Source: Daucus carota subsp. sativus
Taxonomy: Eukaryota; Streptophyta; Magnoliopsida; Apiales; Apiaceae
Reading direction: 5' to 3'
Length of the DNA stretch: 64,000 nucleotides
Assembly: GCF_001625215.2 (NCBI RefSeq)
Contig: NC_030387.2
Span: 4,988,501 to 5,052,500, forward strand
Position numbers and translations under genes: made by a program. Positions 58,708-64,000 of the stretch are shown in pieces; the stretch's first letter is position 1; the number at the start of each line of letters is the position of its first letter. The notes under the pieces are model-generated. The model saw nothing but the letters and a program-made list of their open reading frames with translations, was not told where the DNA came from and did no database searches.

Positions 58708-60200
58708 GGTGGTGTTTGACTGTGGCTTAAAAACCTGCTTCTGAGTTTATAAGTTATAAGCACTTATTTCTGATAGAATATATTTTTATATATATTCTAT
58801 ATGATTTTATTCTCATATTTAATTATATTTTGCACTGATTTGGATATTTATTTAATATATTTTCATGTTTTATTGTAAGGAATAAGGAATTCTAAGTTGA
58901 GAAGGATTTGGAGATAAATTAGCTATTTTGGAGCTAATTTCTATTAAAATTCGGATTTATTGGGTTCTACCCGATTTCTGCATTGTTTGGGCCATAACTT
59001 GAGTTCTGTATGTCGGATTTGGACGATCTTACAGCCCACGCGAAGCTCTTGGAATTTTCTTTAATTCAGAAGTGGTCCAGTAAGCAAAGTCCAACTGAAA
59101 AAGCCCGAAAACAGAGCAGAAAAGAAAGCAGCGAATTTTGAGAGAGAATCCTTGTTGGTTTTGGAGTCTATTTTGTATATTGATTTAAAATATTAGAAAG
59201 ACTTTTATTATAGAAAGAGGATCAGATTTTATTATTAGAAGATTACCATTAGAATAGACATTAGTTACTTACGCTACTTTACAGAGGGTTAGATTTTCTT
59301 CTCTTCTCTTCATACTTTGTTCTAGACATTATTTTCTCCATTAATAGAAGCTTTGAGGTATTTCTTGATCATCTCTTGTTTATTTGTTAAGTTTTATATG
59401 GCTCTCTTCACTATTCTTGTTGCTTTTACTTTCGCTACTATGTGTGAGTAGTTTCATTCTAGGACGGAAGGGGAGCCATGTTTGCACCATTATAATGCTT
59501 TATTTTCATTAACGGTTTAATGGGTAATGTGTAATTCTAGTCTATATGTCTTGATGTTTGATCTGTGTAATTGGCCAATATCATAGATTGATTGTATGCA
59601 AATAGGAGTACAAGATCGAGAGATGTACTTACTAGAGGCACACATAATATTAGCGGGACTGAAATTGAGTGCGAGAGCATCAATGGATTCCTGAGAGTGT
59701 TAATGCTTGAGAGAGATTAACAATTGCTCTAATTACATGACTTGTTGAATTATTATATGAATAGCTAGTTTTGGTGTAAGCATGGTGAACCTGAATTGTC
59801 CTAGACTTTAGTTAATTGATATAAATCATCTTTATATTGCATTATTTAGTTAGTAAAAATATCTTAAATATTCGTTTGTCTTGTGAAACAATTTGCAATA
59901 GTCAGATTAAGATTCTTGAAACTTGTCTCCTTGTGGATTCGACCCGTACTTGCTAGTTTCTGTTTACAACAGGCACCGTGCACTTGCGGTAGATATTATT
60001 TTACACATCAATTTCGTACCATTTATATAAAAAGTCAAGAAACACTTATAAAAAGCTGGGAATACTATCTTTTGTTTCATGACTTCTGTTTCTTTCCCAA
60101 ACACTTTAATCACTCATAAGTCTTAACTTGCTTATAGCTTCTACTTCACTTCTTTATTTTAGGAAAAAAACACTTATTTTAACCTCCCCCAACCGGCCCC
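58708..60200. mobile_element. Tourist-like MITE interrupted by solo LTR 2
   Basis: Flanked by TTA (58705-58707 and 60201-60203). The ends GGTGGTGTTTGACTG and the complement of AACCGGCCCC match the family of 51996-52245. Without the LTR it would be about 250 bp, the same as that copy. Confidence 0.85.
58771..60010. mobile_element. solo LTR 2 (1240 bp)
   Basis: Begins TGATAGAA and ends CACATCA, flanked by the 5-bp direct repeat ATTTC (58766-58770 and 60011-60015). The uninterrupted Tourist copy reads 'agcacttatttgtaccg' across the same point, which confirms the boundaries. The 3' end has 'ccttgtggattcgacccg', typical of Gypsy-type LTR ends. Related to solo LTR 1. Confidence 0.9.
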
Positions 60201-60700
60201 TTAATATTGCGAATATTGAGAATTTTGAACTATAATATAAATTGAGAATTCTAGAAATACGGAAAATGTGTATTTAAATCACGATCCGTAAAAATAGCCC
60301 GAGTATCATTTATTAACGCTGCATCGTGTAGCGTTTTGTATATTGATCTAAAAGGTTACATCATTTAGCGTTTTTGTTGGGGTTAAATGAATAAAAACAC
60401 TATTTCATATAGTGTTTTTCCGGGGTTAATAAATAGAACGCTACTTCATGCGCATTTTGCTGAGGTTAAAATAACAAAATGCTACATGATCTACTATTTC
60501 TTTCCAAAACTAAAATTTTTTGATTATTCAGTGTTGAATAAAACTATTTGGATCATTTTTATCAACTATGTATTTTGGACATTACTTATGTGTTTTGTGA
60601 CATATGAGGTCTTTTCTCATACTATTATAAGACTAGTTTTTGTAATTCTTTTAATTGATCATTAGTTCTATTTTCAGATTATCTAAATGTTCAGACGCAA

Positions 60701-61493
60701 CAAAAAACACCCTAGTGGTCATTAAAAAGAAAAAAATTCTTTTGAGAGCCGATTCTCATAATTAGGGTTTCAGCCACCACTTTTTCGCCTTCCAAATCTT
60801 CATTTCCCCTGCCAATATTTATCCTTCTTCACTCTTCCGTCTCTTTTTCTATTTATTTGGTTTTGAATAAAACCTAGACGTAATCTTTTTGTGTTAGATC
60901 TTATTAGTATCTTGTTACCAAAGATGTTAGTTGTGTCATCGTTTTGGATGTCACCGTGTTGTCTTGATATTCTTGTATGTCTTGATACTTGCTTCAGTTA
61001 ATTTTAATGATTTATATGAAATTGAGAGATCAATAAACTCGCATCGAATCGATTTTGAGATGATGGTCGATGATGAATATTGCAAGAGCTCACCTTACAC
61101 AATAAAAAACAGTTTATATTTTGGAGACATTTGTTGCTCCAATATCAGTTTATGTAATTGATAATTTTGAATATTGGTCAATAATGATGCTTATATGAAG
61201 GTTAATTGATGTAACTTGTATTGATCGAGATGTTATAATAATACCTTTTAGGTTAATTTTTTAAATATTCTAGGCCTTAAGCGATTATTTGTTCAATTCA
61301 TTTTTTATATTTCACAATCAGCTCGAAGATTTGTCCCGACTAAATTATAATATTTTTATTGTTAAGTATTTAAAATTGTAAACCCTGTTCAACTTGTTGA
61401 GCTAAAAATTTCATATTTTTTGTTAATGTATTTATAAAATAGGGGTGTTTTTAGTGTGTGTCCACCGACTCACATTAATAATTATTTTTTATT
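60701..61493. other. intergenic DNA
   Basis: No supported gene. The 76-codon open frame at 60931-61161 has no domain. At 61445-61475 'gtgtgtgtccaccgactcac' looks like a decayed TGCCCATGGGCA-family end just before the duplicated block begins. Confidence 0.45.
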
Positions 61494-61974
61494 TAGGTGA
61501 AAATTATTAACTTCGACATCAATTCATGAAAAGGCTAAATGAAGATCCAAAGGGAACCTAGCAAGTCAGATTAATAGATTATTGATGCCCACACACCCTT
61601 TACTAAGTTAGCATATACTCCTATGCTATCAATTATGATAACAAACATATTAGTCTTACTTGAAAAAATATGGAATTTTACATCAAATTAGCTTTAACTC
61701 TTTACCAAGTTACATATAACTACTGCTTAACAAATTTTGACACTATTATCTCTAATTTATGACTAATTTTGACACAAGACAATAAAGATAAGTGGAGTCT
61801 CCAGAGACTCCAGTCTCCATTGAGCAAGAGATGAAGATATGAATATGTGAAAATTTCTTCAACTTATCTGCACATTGAATGGAAGATCTTAGATCTCTAA
61901 ATCTATACTTGCATATCCTTAATTGCATGCATGCATGGATAAGATAATGAAACTAACTAATCTATCTCAACAGC

Positions 61975-61984
61975 TATATATAAA
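61975..61984 (+). promoter_or_regulatory. TATA box of thaumatin-like gene 2
   Basis: TATATATAAA lies 68 bp upstream of the ATG at 62052; it has one extra TA compared with gene 1. Confidence 0.8.
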
Positions 61985-62051
61985 CCCTTGATCTATGCTC
62001 TTCTCTGGTATAGTTACACACATTGGTATCACATAACAACTGCAGATCACC

Positions 62052-62847
62052 ATGGCATTCGGAATTCTCCTTGCTCTTTCCTTCGTCGCCTCATCAATCC
62101 TTGGTAAGTTTAATTTGTACTCACATTTTTTACTTCTATTAGGCCTTTTAATTTTCATATAATTGTATTCTAACATAATTTACTTGATCATGATCAGGCG
62201 GCGAAACAGCTACATTCACAATCACAAACAACTGCCCCTACACCATCTGGCCGGCCACACTGACCAGCAGTGGACCTGCCATCTCATCCTCAGGCTTCGC
62301 CCTAGCTTCCCACACTTCCAACGCCCTCAACGCGCAAGCCTCCTGGTCAGGCAGAATCTGGGCCAGATCCTTCTGCAACGACGCAGGCACATCCTGCAGC
62401 ACAGGGGACTGTGGCAACCTCCAATGCGGGTCCGGGGGAGCCCCACCCGCCACCCTAATCGAATTCACCTTAAACGGAGACGGAGGGAAGGACTTCTACG
62501 ACGTGAGCCTCGTAGATGGCTTCAACCTCCCTGTTAATGTGGTTCCAGGGGGAGGCTGCCCGCAAACAAGCTGCCCTGTGGATGTGAACGCTGATTGCCC
62601 GGGTGATCTAGCAGTCAAGGATCAGAGTGGCGCAACAATCGGGTGCAAGAGTGCTTGTGTAGCGTTCAATCAGCCGCAGTATTGTTGCACTGGTGACCAT
62701 GGTACGCCTGACACGTGTCCCCCGACAGATTACTCTAAGTACTTCAAGGGGAAGTGTCCACAGGCTTATAGCTATGCGTATGATGATAAGTCTAGCACCT
62801 TTACTTGTCCTACTGGACCTGACTATGCGATCACTTTCTGCCCTTGA
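62052..62847 (+). CDS. thaumatin-like protein 2 (PR-5 family, 233 aa)
   Basis: Exons 62052-62103 and 62198-62847, with a canonical 94-bp GT-AG intron (CTTG|GTAAGT). Signal peptide MAFGILLALSFVASSILG; the intron splits the glycine codon at its end. The mature protein has the signature GTSCSTGDCGNLQC and 16 cysteines, like copy 1. Differences from copy 1 are few: E2A and V5I in the signal peptide, NTLD to NALN, CGTG to CSTG, SGGT to SGAT, QASSYAYDQ to QAYSYAYDDK. Copy 2 keeps the AYDDK sequence usual for the family. Both copies appear to encode complete secreted proteins and probably have overlapping defence or stress roles. Confidence 0.96.
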
Positions 62848-62975
62848 TCTCCCGGTTGTTTGTATACTAATTTAAATAATGTGATACATGTATGTAATTT
62901 AAATTAATGACAAATATATTTTAGTTTGAACCTACAGCAGACCAGCCCACAGATCCTGGGCACAAGTTTTCGTTT

Positions 62976-63189
62976 TCAGTTAGTAATATGATTTGGATAT
63001 AAACAACGATTAAGTTTTCCAAAATGGCCTCAAGATATATACAACGATAAGAGATAAACAAAGATTAAGTTTTTGTGGGTGAAGCTATTGATTTTATGTG
63101 TGTGTATTTGTTTCAGTTGTTATTAAGTTTCGAAATTTTCATGAGAGAAAAAAAGGTGCAGCATGATAGCTTTTAATTCTGTCTTTTTT
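62976..63189. other. 3' flank of thaumatin-like gene 2
   Basis: AT-rich, with no gene; a local near-duplicate 'acaacgattaagttttcc' / 'aaagattaagtttttgtg'. Confidence 0.4.
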
Positions 63190-63485
63190 CAATTTTTAAC
63201 GGATATTATGATAAGTGACCTAAATGAAATGTTTTTGAGTTTGATGACCCGATTGCAAGTTTGTAGTCAGTTGAGTGACCAAAATGCCACTTCAGCACAT
63301 GCCACGGTGGATTTATTTAAGCCAAGTCACGACGCTTAGTCAGCTTTTCGTCAAACTTTTAACGGAGTGTAACGGCCAGTGACCTGAATGAAAATTTTTA
63401 AGAGTATAATGATGTGACTGACAGCTTTTTGAGTTGGATGACCCAATTGCAAGTTCCGGTCAGTTGAGTGATCAAAACGCCATTT
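63190..63485. repeat. direct repeat pair with TGAGTGACCAAAATGCCA motifs
   Basis: Two units near 63215-63295 and 63380-63485 share 'gtgacctaaatgaaa', 'gatgacccgattgcaagtt' and 'cagttgagtgaccaaaatgc', separated by an 'aacggagtgtaacgg' stretch. Unclassified and non-coding. Confidence 0.7.
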
Positions 63486-63489
63486 AACC

Positions 63490-64000
63490 CGTTTTTTGTT
63501 GGATTCCGAATTTTAGATCACACCGAGAAGATTTCGTTAGACTTCGACCTAAAATTGCGAATTTCAAAAATTTTGAACAAATGTAAACTGAGAATCGTAG
63601 ACACACAAAAAGAAAAGAAAAGAAAATATGTATCCAAATCACGATCCGTAAAAACTAGCCCGAGTATCATTTAATAATGCTGCATCGTATAATATTTTGG
63701 ATATTAATATAAAACGCTACATCGTCTAGTTTTTGTTGGGGTTTAGGATTAAATGAAAAACACACTATTTCATGTAGCATTTTATTGTGATTAAAAGAAC
63801 CAGACGTTATTTCATGTAGTATTTTGCTAGGATTAAAAGAGCAAAACGCTAAAACGCTACAAGATATAGCGTTTTGCTGACATGTAGCGCTTTGCCGAGG
63901 TTAAAAAAACAAAATGCTAAACGATTTAGTATTTTCTTTCAATACTAAAAACGCTAGATTATCTGATGTTAATAAATAGTATTTGGGGTTATTTTTCCCC
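63490..64000. repeat. TAGCGTTTTG-rich repeat, uninterrupted copy (runs off the window)
   Basis: Matches the split copy at 58645-60700 and gives its uninterrupted form: 'gaagatttcgttagacttcg' runs straight into 'attgcgaatttcaaaa'. It contains several 'aacgctac' and 'tagcgttttg' motifs in both orientations. Confidence 0.75.

Larger units (their letters stand above)
58645..60700. repeat. interrupted copy of the 63490-64000 repeat
   Basis: 58645-58707 ('gagaagattttgttggactt') and 60201-60700 ('gaatattgagaattttgaac', 'gtatcatttattaacgctg', 'gggttaaatgaataaaaac') together match 63490-64000 in order. The gap is a Tourist element that itself carries a solo LTR. It contains repeated 'aacgctac' / 'tagcgttttg' motifs. 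Class unknown. Confidence 0.8.
61494..62975 (+). repeat. segmental duplication unit B (thaumatin-like gene plus flanks)
   Basis: Direct counterpart of 47285-48765, about 14.2 kb away. The order of upstream motifs, inverted repeat (61794-61811), RY element (61924-61937), TATA box (61975-61984), gene and 3' flank is conserved. Confidence 0.93.

Noticed and set aside
60931..61161. 76-aa open frame as a small gene
   Set aside because: No domain, no promoter or splice context; length is within chance for AT-rich DNA.

Overview
The window is nuclear DNA of a flowering plant. The genes have introns, the non-coding DNA is AT-rich, and miniature transposons with plant-type ends (Stowaway, Tourist/PIF, hAT, Mutator) are dense. 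The protein sequences look like a eudicot. An asterid, possibly Apiaceae, is only a guess from the style of the repeats.

Genes, left to right: (1) last exon of a THA8-like PPR protein, 467-883 (+). (2) A five-exon coiled-coil protein of about 494 aa, 6222-9507 (+), with a GC-AG intron. (3) Vacuolar H+-ATPase subunit H, 11 exons and 453 aa, 11176-20924 (+); every exon joins in phase. (4) An intronless four-helix membrane protein of 173 aa, 22703-23224 (+). (5) A CCCH zinc-finger plus RRM protein, 32139 to about 34945 (+). (6) A C3HC4 RING protein of 242 aa in four exons, 40719-44470 (+). (7) Two thaumatin-like (PR-5 family) genes, 47850-48636 and 62052-62847 (+), in a direct duplication of about 1.45 kb that includes promoter and 3' flank. 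(8) Between them, a decayed CKI1-like sensor histidine kinase, 52713-53965, and a second smaller remnant at 54600-54694.

The rest is mainly mobile-element debris. 24.8-29.6 kb is a nest of PIF/Harbinger > hAT > Tourist > Stowaway elements, with a 1.3 kb Mutator-like element and a Mutator-type pair also inside. 37.8-40 kb and 44.8-46 kb hold 5'-truncated LINEs with RNase H domains. 50-61 kb holds Tourist elements, two solo LTRs with 5-bp target duplications, Stowaways and unclassified repeats. Several insertions can be dated relative to one another because an uninterrupted copy of the host repeat is also present.

The genes do not form a pathway; this is an ordinary gene neighbourhood. I saw no clearly new multi-gene system. 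The most notable items are the CKI1-like relic, which keeps intact splice sites and a 268-codon spliced frame although its catalytic parts are gone; the GT-to-GC donor change between the two thaumatin-like copies; and the readable transposon layering.
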